The notes under the pieces: model-generated
Seen by the model: the letters and a program-made list of their open reading frames with translations, nothing else
Database searches by the model: none
Told to the model about the DNA's origin: nothing
Made by a program: the position numbers and the translations under genes
Shown: positions 8,596 to 16,979 of the stretch, piece by piece
Layout of the letters: every line of letters starts with the position of its first letter
Numbering within the stretch: the first letter of the stretch is position 1
Origin: an uncultured Bacteroidota bacterium
GTDB taxonomy: Bacteria > Bacteroidota > Bacteroidia > Flavobacteriales > Flavobacteriaceae
DNA: 64,000 nt
NCBI GenBank assembly: GCA_913047695.1
Contig: CAJWUI010000003.1
Coordinates: 1-64,000 of the forward strand
Reading direction: 5' to 3'

Positions 8596-10194
8596 ATGAT
8601 CCATAGACAAAACCTAATACTAGTTTTTACTTTTTTTATTTTTTCAGCTTGCAATAATTTTAAAAAATCATCAGATAAAATTTCCATGAACCAAAAAAAC
8701 CAAGATGAAATAAAATACCGCCCTCAAATTCACTTTTCACCAAAGGAAAACTGGATGAATGACCCTAATGGAATGTTTTATTACAAAGGGAAATACCACC
8801 TTTATTTCCAACATAATCCAAATGCTAATGTCTGGGGGCCCATGCACTGGGGGCATGCTATAAGTGAAGATTTAGTTTCATGGGAACAGCAGCCTATAGC
8901 ACTTTTTCCAGATGATCTTGGAACAATTTTTTCTGGTAGTGCAGTTGTAGACCTTGAAAACACTTCAGGCTTTGGCACAAAAGAAAATCCACCAATAGTT
9001 GCTGTTTACACGAATCATAATTCGAAAGAAGAAAAAAATGGATCAAAAAAATTTCAAAATCAAAGTATTGCATATTCTTTAGATGAAGGGCAGACCTGGA
9101 CTAAATACAATCAAAATCCCGTGATTAAAAACCCAGGAATGATCGATTTTCGCGATCCTAAAGTCTTTTGGTACGAAAGACAAAATAAGTGGGTACTTAC
9201 TCTAGCAGCTGGACAACAAACACAATTTTATGAATCTAATGATTTAAAAAATTGGAGCTATTTATCATCTTTTGGAAAAGGAATTGGAAACCATAAAGGA
9301 GTTTGGGAGTGTCCAGATTTTTTTGAGCTTCCAGTTGAAGGTTCAAAGGAGACTAAGTGGGTTCATTTAGTTAGCATTAATCCAGGGGGACCAAATGGGG
9401 GTAGTGCAACACAATATTTTATTGGTGACTTTGACGGAACAAACTTTTTTGTTGATCCCTACTTTGAAAAACAAATGAAAATCAATCATAATTTTTGGAC
9501 TGATTTTGGGAAAGATAATTATGCTGGAGTTACATATTCTAATTGGAAAAGTGAAAAAAAAGGGGTATTATTTCAAGGCTGGATGTCTAACTGGCAATAT
9601 GCAGGTATCGTCCCTACAACGACTTGGAGAAGTGCAATGACCCTTACACGAGAGCTCGGATTATTCAAAACAAAAAAAGGGCTTTATCGTTTGCGATCAA
9701 AAAACATTAACTCTTTTGAAAAATATACAACCCAAACCATCGAAAAAGAAAAAATTGATTTAAATAAAAATAATATTCTAATTTCAGAAGGCAAGATAGA
9801 TTTTTCATCTGCTAAGGTTGAACTTGAGATTCAAAGTATGAATGAAACAAAGTATAACTTCATTCTTTCAAATAAGAATGGAGATTCTTTAAGCTTTGGT
9901 TATGACCATAAAGAAAAGTTATTTTTTGTTGACAGAAGTAGGACTGGCAATATTAATTTTTCAAAAAACTTTGCGCTAAAACCCTCAATTGCTACGCGCA
10001 TAAAAAAAGACAGAAACCTAAAAATGGAATTTATTTTAGATAAGTCTTCGATAGAATTATTTTATGATGATGGGATTTCAGTATTGACCGAGATTTTCTT
10101 TTCTAATTCGCCTTATGAAACATTATCTTTAAACTGTTTAGGCTCAGGGTCAAGTTTGAAAAAATTTAAACTCCAAGAAATAAAAACGGAATAA
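8596..10194 (+). CDS. GH32 lipoprotein: fructan/sucrose hydrolase (levanase/invertase family)
   Basis: This 532-residue five-bladed beta-propeller hydrolase with C-terminal beta-sandwich is anchored by a lipobox (FFIFSAC). The three catalytic acids of GH32 are present: nucleophile Asp56 in WMNDPNGMFYY, transition-state stabiliser Asp187 in FRDPKVFWY, and acid/base Glu238 in WECPDFFEL. It releases fructose from fructans or sucrose outside the inner membrane. The preceding MFS porter, 4 bases upstream, likely imports the product. No SusC/SusD pair is adjacent, so large fructans may not be imported by a dedicated system here. Confidence 0.93.
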   Translation: MIHRQNLILVFTFFIFSACNNFKKSSDKISMNQKNQDEIKYRPQIHFSPKENWMNDPNGMFYYKGKYHLYFQHNPNANVWGPMHWGHAISEDLVSWEQQPIALFPDDLGTIFSGSAVVDLENTSGFGTKENPPIVAVYTNHNSKEEKNGSKKFQNQSIAYSLDEGQTWTKYNQNPVIKNPGMIDFRDPKVFWYERQNKWVLTLAAGQQTQFYESNDLKNWSYLSSFGKGIGNHKGVWECPDFFELPVEGSKETKWVHLVSINPGGPNGGSATQYFIGDFDGTNFFVDPYFEKQMKINHNFWTDFGKDNYAGVTYSNWKSEKKGVLFQGWMSNWQYAGIVPTTTWRSAMTLTRELGLFKTKKGLYRLRSKNINSFEKYTTQTIEKEKIDLNKNNILISEGKIDFSSAKVELEIQSMNETKYNFILSNKNGDSLSFGYDHKEKLFFVDRSRTGNINFSKNFALKPSIATRIKKDRNLKMEFILDKSSIELFYDDGISVLTEIFFSNSPYETLSLNCLGSGSSLKKFKLQEIKTE

Positions 10195-10229
10195 ATAATT
10201 TTAAGCTGGCTGAATACCCTTGTTAACTT

Positions 10230-11279
10230 ATGAAGATTACTTTTTATAAAGTACGATTAAAAAAAAGATTTCCTTTAGCAATAAGCAGGGGGGTTCGTTC
10301 TGACTCAGAAAACCTTTTTGTAAGATATGATAACGAGGGTATTACTGGGTGGGGAGAAGCTGCACCTGGAAAGTCAGAAGGAGCTGAAAGTGTAATGAAA
10401 GTTAAACAGTCACTTGAAAAGTTTATTTCAACAGGGATTAATAATTTCTCTATCCAAGAGCTTTATGATCGTTCAAGAGAGTTGAAAACACCCCCATGTG
10501 CCTACGTTGGTCTAGACACTGCACTTTGGGATTGGCAAGCAAAAAAAGAAGGGTTACCATTATATAAACTTTTAGGTTTTCCAAGGCCCAAAACACCTAC
10601 ATCTGTTACCATTGGAATTAATCCCCCTGAGGTAGTTAAAGAGCGAATTCCAATTCTACTTGAGGGTACAACAGTGAAGTCTTTAAAAATTAAATTGGGA
10701 TCTGTTGATGGAATTCAAGCTGATAAATCAATGTTTGAGCAGGTAGTCAAAAGCACTAAAAATTACAATATAAAGATTCGTGTAGACGCGAATGGAGGTT
10801 GGAATATTGCTGATGCTAAACATATGATGCAGTGGCTAGCCGACCGAGGAGTGGATTATGTAGAGCAACCACTTAAAGAAGGAGAAGAAATTAATTTAGA
10901 GGAACTTTATGAAAATAGACCAGTCCCTATATATCTTGATGAGACCTGTCGTTTTTCAGAAAACATTTCTAGTTTTGCTCACTGTGTTGACGGGGTAAAT
11001 ATGAAATTAATGAAGTGCGGAGGCATAACAGAGGCGCTTAAAATTATTAAGACTGCAAGAAAATATAAATTAAAAACAATGATTGGTTGTATGAGTGAAT
11101 CTTCAGTATCAATTGCAGCTGCAGCTGCACTTAGTGGAGGTATTGACCATATCGATCTTGATTCTCATTATAATTTGGCTCCTGATCCTTCCGTTGGAGC
11201 CCCAATGGTAGATGGTGTTACCATGCCTCCTGATATTCCTGGACATGGGGGTGAATTAAAAAAAGAGTTTTATGCTTAA
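10230..11279 (+). CDS. dgcA: Enolase-superfamily epimerase/racemase (dipeptide epimerase family; DgcA-like)
   Basis: This 349-residue muconate-lactonising-type enolase-superfamily enzyme shows the KxK catalytic lysine motif (SLKIKLGS), metal ligands in RVDANGGW, YVEQPL and LDETCR, and the second lysine in MKLMKCGGITEA. The loop GCMSESSVSIAAAAALSG is typical of L-Ala-D/L-Glu epimerases. Because it overlaps a DUF1611 gene by 8 bases, it fits DgcA, the N-acetyl-D-glutamate racemase of the DgcN-DgcA D-glutamate catabolic pathway. A murein dipeptide (L-Ala-D-Glu) epimerase role is the alternative. The symbol is assigned by context. Confidence 0.82.
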   Translation: MKITFYKVRLKKRFPLAISRGVRSDSENLFVRYDNEGITGWGEAAPGKSEGAESVMKVKQSLEKFISTGINNFSIQELYDRSRELKTPPCAYVGLDTALWDWQAKKEGLPLYKLLGFPRPKTPTSVTIGINPPEVVKERIPILLEGTTVKSLKIKLGSVDGIQADKSMFEQVVKSTKNYNIKIRVDANGGWNIADAKHMMQWLADRGVDYVEQPLKEGEEINLEELYENRPVPIYLDETCRFSENISSFAHCVDGVNMKLMKCGGITEALKIIKTARKYKLKTMIGCMSESSVSIAAAAALSGGIDHIDLDSHYNLAPDPSVGAPMVDGVTMPPDIPGHGGELKKEFYA

Positions 11280-12309
11280 TTCCAATTCAAAAGTTGCCGT
11301 CTACATGGAAGGTCACATAGATAGTGACTATGGGAAAATGGGTATGGGTGTTGTTCGTTATTTAAAAAATCCAATAATTGGCGTTGTTGACAAAGCTTTT
11401 GAAGGTAGAGCTATGAAAGAGTTTATTAATATTTCTAGGGATATTAAAATTTACGGTAATCTTCAAGATGTTATCGACCATGGGGCAGAGGTTTTAATTC
11501 TTGGCATAGCACCATCTGGAGGAAGAATTCCAGAGTCTTGGAACCCTACTATTGAAAAGGCACTTGAAGCAGGTTTAAGCATAGTTAACGGCCTTCATGA
11601 TTTGTTAAGTCCTAAATGGCAAAAAAAAATCAAAAGTAAAGATCAATGGATATGGGATGTGAGGCTACCTCAATTTACTCCTGAAATAGCAACAGGAAAA
11701 GCTGCTTCACTTTCTAATAAAAGAGTTCTTTTTATAGGAACCGATATGGCGGTAGGGAAAATGACTTCTGCCCTTGAATTTTATGAAGACCTAAAAAAGA
11801 GGGACATAAATGTAGGTTTTGTTGCTACAGGGCAAATTGGAATTACTTTAACAGGTAATGGAATACCTCTTGATGCCTTCAAGATTGATCATGCATGTGG
11901 TGCTGTTGAAAAAGTAGTTGTCGAACAGGCAGATAAAGATGTAGTAATTATTGAAGGTCAAGGGTCTATATTACATCCTGGAAGTTCTGCGACATTACCT
12001 CTTATGCGAGGGAGTTGCCCTACTCATTTAGTTCTTTGTTTAAGAGCGGACAAAAAAGTATTGCGCAGTCCAGAAAATATTCAAATTCCAGATTTGAAAA
12101 AGTTCATAGCTTTAAATGAATCTCTTGTCTCGGTCTTTGGAGTTTATCCTAATGCAAAAGTTATAGGTATTTGTACTAATACATCAATGCTTAGCCAAGG
12201 AGAAGGAGAATCTTACATAAAGAATTTATCGAAAGAAACAGGTATTCCTGTTACTGATCCAGTTAGATTTGGCGTTGATGAAATTTTGAAAGTTCTGTTA
12301 AAAGATTAA
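11272..12309 (+). CDS. dgcN: DUF1611 protein (DgcN-like D-glutamate N-acetyltransferase)
   Basis: This 345-residue protein combines an N-terminal Rossmann-like domain (to about residue 140) and a P-loop-like domain with IGTDMAVGKMTSALEFYEDL; other family blocks are VATGQIGITLTGNGIPLDAF and IIEGQGSILHPG. DUF1611 members paired with an enolase-superfamily partner have been shown to acetylate D-glutamate (DgcN) before racemisation by DgcA. The 8-base overlap with the epimerase indicates translational coupling. The reaction has not been proven for Bacteroidota members, so the name is an inference from family and synteny. Confidence 0.8.
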   Translation: MLNSNSKVAVYMEGHIDSDYGKMGMGVVRYLKNPIIGVVDKAFEGRAMKEFINISRDIKIYGNLQDVIDHGAEVLILGIAPSGGRIPESWNPTIEKALEAGLSIVNGLHDLLSPKWQKKIKSKDQWIWDVRLPQFTPEIATGKAASLSNKRVLFIGTDMAVGKMTSALEFYEDLKKRDINVGFVATGQIGITLTGNGIPLDAFKIDHACGAVEKVVVEQADKDVVIIEGQGSILHPGSSATLPLMRGSCPTHLVLCLRADKKVLRSPENIQIPDLKKFIALNESLVSVFGVYPNAKVIGICTNTSMLSQGEGESYIKNLSKETGIPVTDPVRFGVDEILKVLLKD

Positions 12310-13226
12310 TACATTCTTTCTCGACTAACTTCTTGTAGAAGCGGCTGTCCTTTTGTGAGGCGGTCATAACAATTTAAGACTTGTTTAACGCTTTCTTCTG
12401 GATAGGTCAAGCTTGCTACGTGAGGTGTAATTTTTACTTTTTTGTGACTCCAAAGAGGACTTGATTCAGGCAGAGGCTCCTGTTCAAAAACATCAAGGAA
12501 TGCACCTGTCAATAGGCCTTCGTCTATAGCTTTAATTATATCTTTTTCAACCTGAACATTTCCTCTTGAAACATTAATGAGATAAGTAGGAGATTTAAAT
12601 TTTTTAAAAAGGTTATAGTTCAAAAGCGCATGCGTCTTGGGAGTGTATGGGACAGTGCATATGAGAACATTAAATTGTTCCAAAAATTCATCAAATTGAT
12701 CTCCATAGTAAGTTTTAAAATCAGCTTTTTTTTGACTATTTGAATATCCAAAAACAGGGAAGCCCATGTGATGAATTTTTTTTGCTGCATCCATACCTAA
12801 ATGCCCAATTCCTAAAACACCAACTTTTACAGGGCGCTCAATAAACTCAAATTGAGACCAATGTTTTTTGGATTGTGCATCTTGAAATTCATAAAATGAA
12901 CGGTGATAATTTAAAACCGCCATCAAAATATAATTACTCATCGAAAAAGCCATTTGATAATCAATAACTCTGCAAATAGGAATATGCTTAGGAATAGTTT
13001 CATCCTTTAAAATGTGGTCTACACCAGCACCCATGGCAAAGATCAGTTTTAAGTTTTTAAAAGGTGTTAAAGCTCCTTTAGGTTGATTCCATACCATTGC
13101 GCAAACTACCTCCTCAGGGTGGTTTGGTTCTAATCCTATTTCAAGATTTATATGTGGAGCAATTTTTTGAAAATTCTCTTTCCAATTTTTCGTAGGTGTC
13201 GGAGGGGCAATGATGGCAAAATGCAT
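12306..13226 (-). CDS. D-2-hydroxyacid dehydrogenase, GhrA-like glyoxylate/hydroxypyruvate reductase
   Basis: This NAD(P)H-dependent reductase of the 2-hydroxyacid dehydrogenase family has the nucleotide-binding motif VGVLGIGHLGMDAAKKI, the catalytic arginine in INVSRGNVQ, the acidic residue in FEQEPLPESSPLW and the catalytic His in ITPHVASLT. The frame is open to 13292, but the first 22 codons are hydrophobic and unlike the family. The ATG at 13226 gives MHFAIIAPP and 306 residues, close to E. coli GhrA (312), and leaves a promoter gap before the divergent CAP gene. It converges on dgcN with overlapping stop codons. Confidence 0.88.
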   Translation of the reverse strand: MHFAIIAPPTPTKNWKENFQKIAPHINLEIGLEPNHPEEVVCAMVWNQPKGALTPFKNLKLIFAMGAGVDHILKDETIPKHIPICRVIDYQMAFSMSNYILMAVLNYHRSFYEFQDAQSKKHWSQFEFIERPVKVGVLGIGHLGMDAAKKIHHMGFPVFGYSNSQKKADFKTYYGDQFDEFLEQFNVLICTVPYTPKTHALLNYNLFKKFKSPTYLINVSRGNVQVEKDIIKAIDEGLLTGAFLDVFEQEPLPESSPLWSHKKVKITPHVASLTYPEESVKQVLNCYDRLTKGQPLLQEVSRERMY

Positions 13227-13292
13227 GAATTGAAATTTAAGTAGCCACTTAAAGATAGTTAGAATTTGTAATTTTAGGCAAAACAAATACAA

Positions 13293-13853
13293 ATGCTTTG
13301 TCTAAGAATCATTCAGCAGATATCTTTTTTTCTGTTACTAAGTTTACATATTGGATGTGAAAACGATTCGATTACAGCTGCAGTTGACAATATAGATTTT
13401 GATTCTGAAATTGATTCAAGCCTTGAGCAAATAATTGCTAAAAAGATTTTAGAGAAAACTAATGCTATTCGAACTAGTCGGGGACTTTCTGAATTGACTC
13501 AAAATGATGACATGGACCAACTTGCAGAATTACATAGTTTAAATATGATAGAATACAATTTTTTTGATCATGTTGACCATCAAAATAAATCACCTTCTGA
13601 ACGCGCTGATGATTTAAATTTTGAGTGGAGAAGAATAGCTGAAAATATCGGATATGTTCCTTGGTTTGAAAATGTGGTTGGTTGTGGAGACACAAGATCT
13701 GCGGAATCTATCTCAGAATGCGTAGTTGAAGGATGGAGAAATTCTCCTGGACACTATGCAAATATGATTGGAGATTTTGACCAATTAGGCGTTGGAGTTG
13801 CTTTTACAAACGATAGTATAGCCTACTTTACCCAAGTTTTTCGTGTACCATAA
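13293..13853 (+). CDS. CAP/SCP (PR-1-like) domain lipoprotein
   Basis: This 186-residue lipoprotein (lipobox SLHIGC at about residues 18-23) has one CAP domain. Recognisable CAP blocks are LAELHSLNMIEYNFFDHVDH, RIAENIGYVPWF and VEGWRNSPGHYANMIG, which carry the His and Glu residues lining the CAP cavity. A disulfide-like pair of Cys lies in GCGDTRSAESISEC. Bacterial CAP proteins are secreted and mostly of unknown role; lipid binding or proteolysis have been proposed in other groups. It stands alone between opposing genes. Confidence 0.85.
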   Translation: MLCLRIIQQISFFLLLSLHIGCENDSITAAVDNIDFDSEIDSSLEQIIAKKILEKTNAIRTSRGLSELTQNDDMDQLAELHSLNMIEYNFFDHVDHQNKSPSERADDLNFEWRRIAENIGYVPWFENVVGCGDTRSAESISECVVEGWRNSPGHYANMIGDFDQLGVGVAFTNDSIAYFTQVFRVP

Positions 13854-13854
13854 T

Positions 13855-14304
13855 TTATTTGCAATGATAGTCTGCAGCACGAGTTGCAATTTGATTATTG
13901 GGCTTTATATTTACTTTATAACCAAGAGAGTTTGCCCAACCTTGAGCCGCTGAAATTAACTTATGAGATTTGAAACTTTCATCACTATTGTAGTCCATAT
14001 CAATCTCTACTTTAAGGGTTATTTTTTGAGTTAGCCACTCGGCGACGTCAATACTTAACTCTGCTTCTTTCCAAAGGCGAGTCCACATATCAGTGATTAA
14101 TTTTCTATTGGATTTATTAAAAATGTAATGTACACCTCTTGTTCCTAAACGATATGCAATAACGGTTGTGTAATGAGTCTGTTTGTTAATATTTTGTGAA
14201 TCTGTACCTATATGAATCTCTGCATAAGGATAATTTTTAAGAACTTCAATAGTGTGCTGCACTGGGTCTAACTTATCCCCTTTGATGTTTTTGAATAAAA
14301 GCAT
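13855..14304 (-). CDS. YkuK-like RNase H-fold protein (DUF458)
   Basis: This 149-residue cytoplasmic protein carries the DUF458/YkuK signature: an N-terminal acidic IHIGTDSQNINKQTHYTTVI strand typical of RNase H-like folds, and the C-terminal KPNNQIATRAADYHCK. YkuK relatives are annotated ribonuclease H-like, with no established substrate. It is monocistronic; its stop is one base from the end of the convergent CAP gene. Confidence 0.8.
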   Translation of the reverse strand: MLLFKNIKGDKLDPVQHTIEVLKNYPYAEIHIGTDSQNINKQTHYTTVIAYRLGTRGVHYIFNKSNRKLITDMWTRLWKEAELSIDVAEWLTQKITLKVEIDMDYNSDESFKSHKLISAAQGWANSLGYKVNIKPNNQIATRAADYHCK

Positions 14305-14361
14305 AATAATACAAACTAATTTAAAAATACTATTTTGGTAAATGGTATTAATTTTAAATTT

Positions 14362-14793
14362 ATGACAGTTCTACTTTTTAATTTTTGCAACACTTGTATT
14401 CTGTTAGTTTGGGGATCAATTATTATTTTTCCAAATAGTAAAATATCTAATCATCTTATTACGTACCCTTGGGTTCCACTTATAATTAGCTTTTTTTATA
14501 CTTATTTCATTTTTATTTCAGGAGGTATTTCAGATGCTGATTTTTCCTCTTTGGAGGGGATAGTTACTTTATTTAGAAACGCTTCTCCTGAATCAGCAGC
14601 AGCAGGATGGCTACATTATCTGGCTTTTGATTTTTGGGTTGGTTCCTGGATTATAAGACATAGCAAGAAATATAAAATTAAACACTATCTAGTTATCCTA
14701 CCACTACTTGCTACTTTTATGTTGGGGCCAGTAGGAATTTTGTTTTATAGCATTATCTATTTTGGCTTTAAATATTTTACACCGGCCAATTAA
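14362..14793 (+). CDS. ABA4-like (DUF4281) integral membrane protein
   Basis: This small polytopic membrane protein has about four TM helices and the ABA4 family block AAAGWLHYLAFDFWVGSWII followed by LLATFMLGPVGILFY. In plants ABA4 is needed for neoxanthin formation; bacterial members are uncharacterised, though a carotenoid link is often guessed. The frame could begin at TTG 14335, but ATG 14362 (MTVLLFNFC) puts the start directly before TM1. It is convergent with the OsmC gene, with 17 bases of overlap at the ends. Confidence 0.8.
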   Translation: MTVLLFNFCNTCILLVWGSIIIFPNSKISNHLITYPWVPLIISFFYTYFIFISGGISDADFSSLEGIVTLFRNASPESAAAGWLHYLAFDFWVGSWIIRHSKKYKIKHYLVILPLLATFMLGPVGILFYSIIYFGFKYFTPAN

Positions 14794-15181
14794 AAGTAAT
14801 GTTTTGTTTTAAGTCAGGATGAAGTGATTTTGCTACAGGGCAGTTCAGTGCAGTACGCTCTAAAAGTCTTTGAATTTTGCTGTCAAAGGACTTATTAACG
14901 TTAATTTCAATTTTAATTTCATTAATCCTCCTGGGCTCTGAAGCCATAATTTTTGTGACCTGTGCTTTAGTACCTTTAAGATCAAGATCTAGATTTTTTG
15001 CCTTAATCCCCATTATTGTTAAAATACACGAGGCTAGAGCGCTAGCTACTGTATCTGTTGGTGAAAAGGCTTCGCCTTTTCCATTATTGTCAATTGGGGC
15101 ATCTGTTATAAACGAATCTTCAGAGGCTAGATGAATGCTTTTAGTTCTTAGATCACCTTCATATGTAACAATGCTTGTCAT
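14777..15181 (-). CDS. OsmC/Ohr family protein
   Basis: This 134-residue protein belongs to the OsmC-like family. The conserved stretch FSPTDTVASALASCILTIMG holds the first reactive Cys and LLERTALNCPVAKSLHPDL the second, consistent with thiol-dependent peroxide reduction. The open frame extends upstream to 15262, but MTSIVTYEGDLRTKSIH at 15181 is the family-typical start and leaves 2 bases after the upstream small membrane gene. It is probably co-transcribed with that gene. Confidence 0.88.
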   Translation of the reverse strand: MTSIVTYEGDLRTKSIHLASEDSFITDAPIDNNGKGEAFSPTDTVASALASCILTIMGIKAKNLDLDLKGTKAQVTKIMASEPRRINEIKIEINVNKSFDSKIQRLLERTALNCPVAKSLHPDLKQNITFNWPV

Positions 15182-15183
15182 AA

Positions 15184-15426
15184 TTAAAATAATTTTTGAT
15201 AAATGTAATTTCCAGCAAATGCTATTACGCCAAGTATTAAAGGATACAAAAAGATTAACCAAAAAGCGTCTTTAAATGTTATTTGATTCCAATATGACTT
15301 ATTTTGATATAAACCCTGCAGTAAATCGTACCAGCTTTTGCATTGTATTTTAGAAGCCAAGAAGTTAGCTAATATGGCACCAATTAAAATTACAATTCCA
15401 ACAAAGTAATGGCGTAGCATGTTCAA
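15184..15426 (-). CDS. Small two-TM membrane protein of unknown function
   Basis: This 80-residue protein has an N-terminal TM helix (HYFVGIVILIGAILANFLA), a polar middle with KSWYDLLQGLYQNKSYWNQI, and a second TM (FWLIFLYPLILGVIAFAGNY). I do not recognise a named family. It sits 2 bases upstream of the OsmC start, and regular spacing and composition support it as a real gene and first of a two-gene unit. Confidence 0.6.
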   Translation of the reverse strand: MNMLRHYFVGIVILIGAILANFLASKIQCKSWYDLLQGLYQNKSYWNQITFKDAFWLIFLYPLILGVIAFAGNYIYQKLF

Positions 15427-15502
15427 AAATAAATAACTTTATAATTGATATTCCAATCTTTGTTATAAATTCACTTTAAAATAAATTCTTTAAAAAGTTA
15501 TT

Positions 15503-16963
15503 ATGAGAAATTTTGTTAGTGCCTTTTTGATATTTTTTGTTTCTTTTTTTGCGTTTGGCCAAAACAAAGAAATATCAAAAATCATATCACTTAGAAAGAA
15601 AAATTTAAAACCAATTAAAGATCAAATAATTACTTCTATTGAAGATCAGAAGAATAATTTGATAACAATTAGCGATGGCATTTGGGAAGCTGCAGAGACC
15701 TCTTTAGAAGAATTCAAATCATCAAAGCTTCTTATAGATTATGCTAAAGCAAATGGTTTCGAGGTTACTGAAAATGTTGCTAACATATCTACAGCTTTTA
15801 TGGCAACTTATGGTTCAGGGAAACCTGTAATTGGAATTTTAGGGGAGTTTGATGCAAATGCAGGGATATCTCAAAAGCGGCAACCAACAAAAGAAGCAAG
15901 AGTTAAAGGGGGTGCTGGTCATGGATGTGGCCACAATCTTTATGGAACAGCTAGTTTAGGTGCAGCAGTGGCAATCAAAGAACAAATAGAAAAAGGGAAT
16001 CTTAAAGGAACAGTAATATTTTACGGGACTCCTGCAGAAGAAACAATTTTCGCAAAGGTTTGGATGGTTAGAGAAGGGGTCTTTGACAAACTTGATGTTT
16101 GTATGGATTGGCATCCTGGTGACACAACCGAATCAGGAACACAACCCAGTAAGGCTTTGGTTGATTTTAGAGTATCATTTAATGGTAGTTCTTCGCATGC
16201 TTCATCGGATCCTTGGAATGGGAGAAGTTCAGTTGATGCAATGGAGCTATACACAACGGGATTAAATTATTATCGCGAACATATTTTACCCACATCTAGA
16301 ATTCATTATCAATTTGAAGCAGCAGGGGATGTGGTAAATGTAGTACCGGATTATGCTAAAATATGGACTCGATTACGTGGCAATAGCGTAGAGCATGTAA
16401 ACGTTCTCTACGACAGAGCCTTAGATATTGCAAAAGCAGCAGCTATGATGACCGGGACTACTTATGAAACAAAACTTATTTCAGGGATTTATGAAATTTT
16501 AGTTAATAGAACAGGTGCTGCAATAATGCAAAATAATATAGAGACTTTAGGCGATATCTCATATACTAAAGAAGAAGTTTCTTACGCTAATACAATTTTA
16601 AAAGAAACCGGAAAGCCACAAATTGGTCTTGATGGAAAATATAAGCCACTTAAGCCAACACTTCCAGCCACAGGAGGATCAACAGATGTTGGTGATGTAA
16701 GCCAAGTTGTTCCAGTAATACGCATGTCAGCAACAGTTGCAGCTAAAGACGGACCTTGGCACTCTTGGGCAGTTGTTGCGTGTACAGGCATATCTATTGG
16801 CCACAAAGGGATGATTTACGCAGCCAAAGCCTTATCAATGACTATGGCGGATTTGTTTAAAGAGCCAAAACTTGTTGAAGCTGTAAAAGAAGATTATAGG
16901 AAAAATAAAAGCCCAAAGAAATATGTACCCCGCATTGATCCTGGACCTCCAACTTTAGAATAA
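15503..16963 (+). CDS. Exported M20-family amidohydrolase, AbgB-like
   Basis: This 486-residue protein has a signal peptide (FLIFFVSFFAFGQ) and M20D/AbgB family motifs: GEFDANAG, GAGHGCGHNLYGTASLGAA with the metal-binding His/Cys cluster, FYGTPAEETIFAKVWMVREG with the metal and catalytic Glu pair, and the dimerisation-domain segment GSSSHASSDPWNGRSSVDA. AbgB hydrolyses p-aminobenzoyl-glutamate; other M20D proteins cut N-acyl amino acids. Its secretion implies that it works in the periplasm on imported amides or dipeptides. The AGCS symporter converges immediately downstream and could carry released amino acid. Confidence 0.9.
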   Translation: MRNFVSAFLIFFVSFFAFGQNKEISKIISLRKKNLKPIKDQIITSIEDQKNNLITISDGIWEAAETSLEEFKSSKLLIDYAKANGFEVTENVANISTAFMATYGSGKPVIGILGEFDANAGISQKRQPTKEARVKGGAGHGCGHNLYGTASLGAAVAIKEQIEKGNLKGTVIFYGTPAEETIFAKVWMVREGVFDKLDVCMDWHPGDTTESGTQPSKALVDFRVSFNGSSSHASSDPWNGRSSVDAMELYTTGLNYYREHILPTSRIHYQFEAAGDVVNVVPDYAKIWTRLRGNSVEHVNVLYDRALDIAKAAAMMTGTTYETKLISGIYEILVNRTGAAIMQNNIETLGDISYTKEEVSYANTILKETGKPQIGLDGKYKPLKPTLPATGGSTDVGDVSQVVPVIRMSATVAAKDGPWHSWAVVACTGISIGHKGMIYAAKALSMTMADLFKEPKLVEAVKEDYRKNKSPKKYVPRIDPGPPTLE

Positions 16964-16979
16964 AGAAGTCAAATTAGAA

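Noticed and set aside
13227-13292. Longer N-terminus for the 2-hydroxyacid dehydrogenase
   Set aside because: The extra 22 residues are not family-like, would remove the promoter space before the divergent gene, and exceed the usual length.
13474-13695. 73-codon minus-strand frame inside the CAP-domain gene
   Set aside because: Antiparallel to a gene with clear CAP motifs; no start context and no recognisable protein features.
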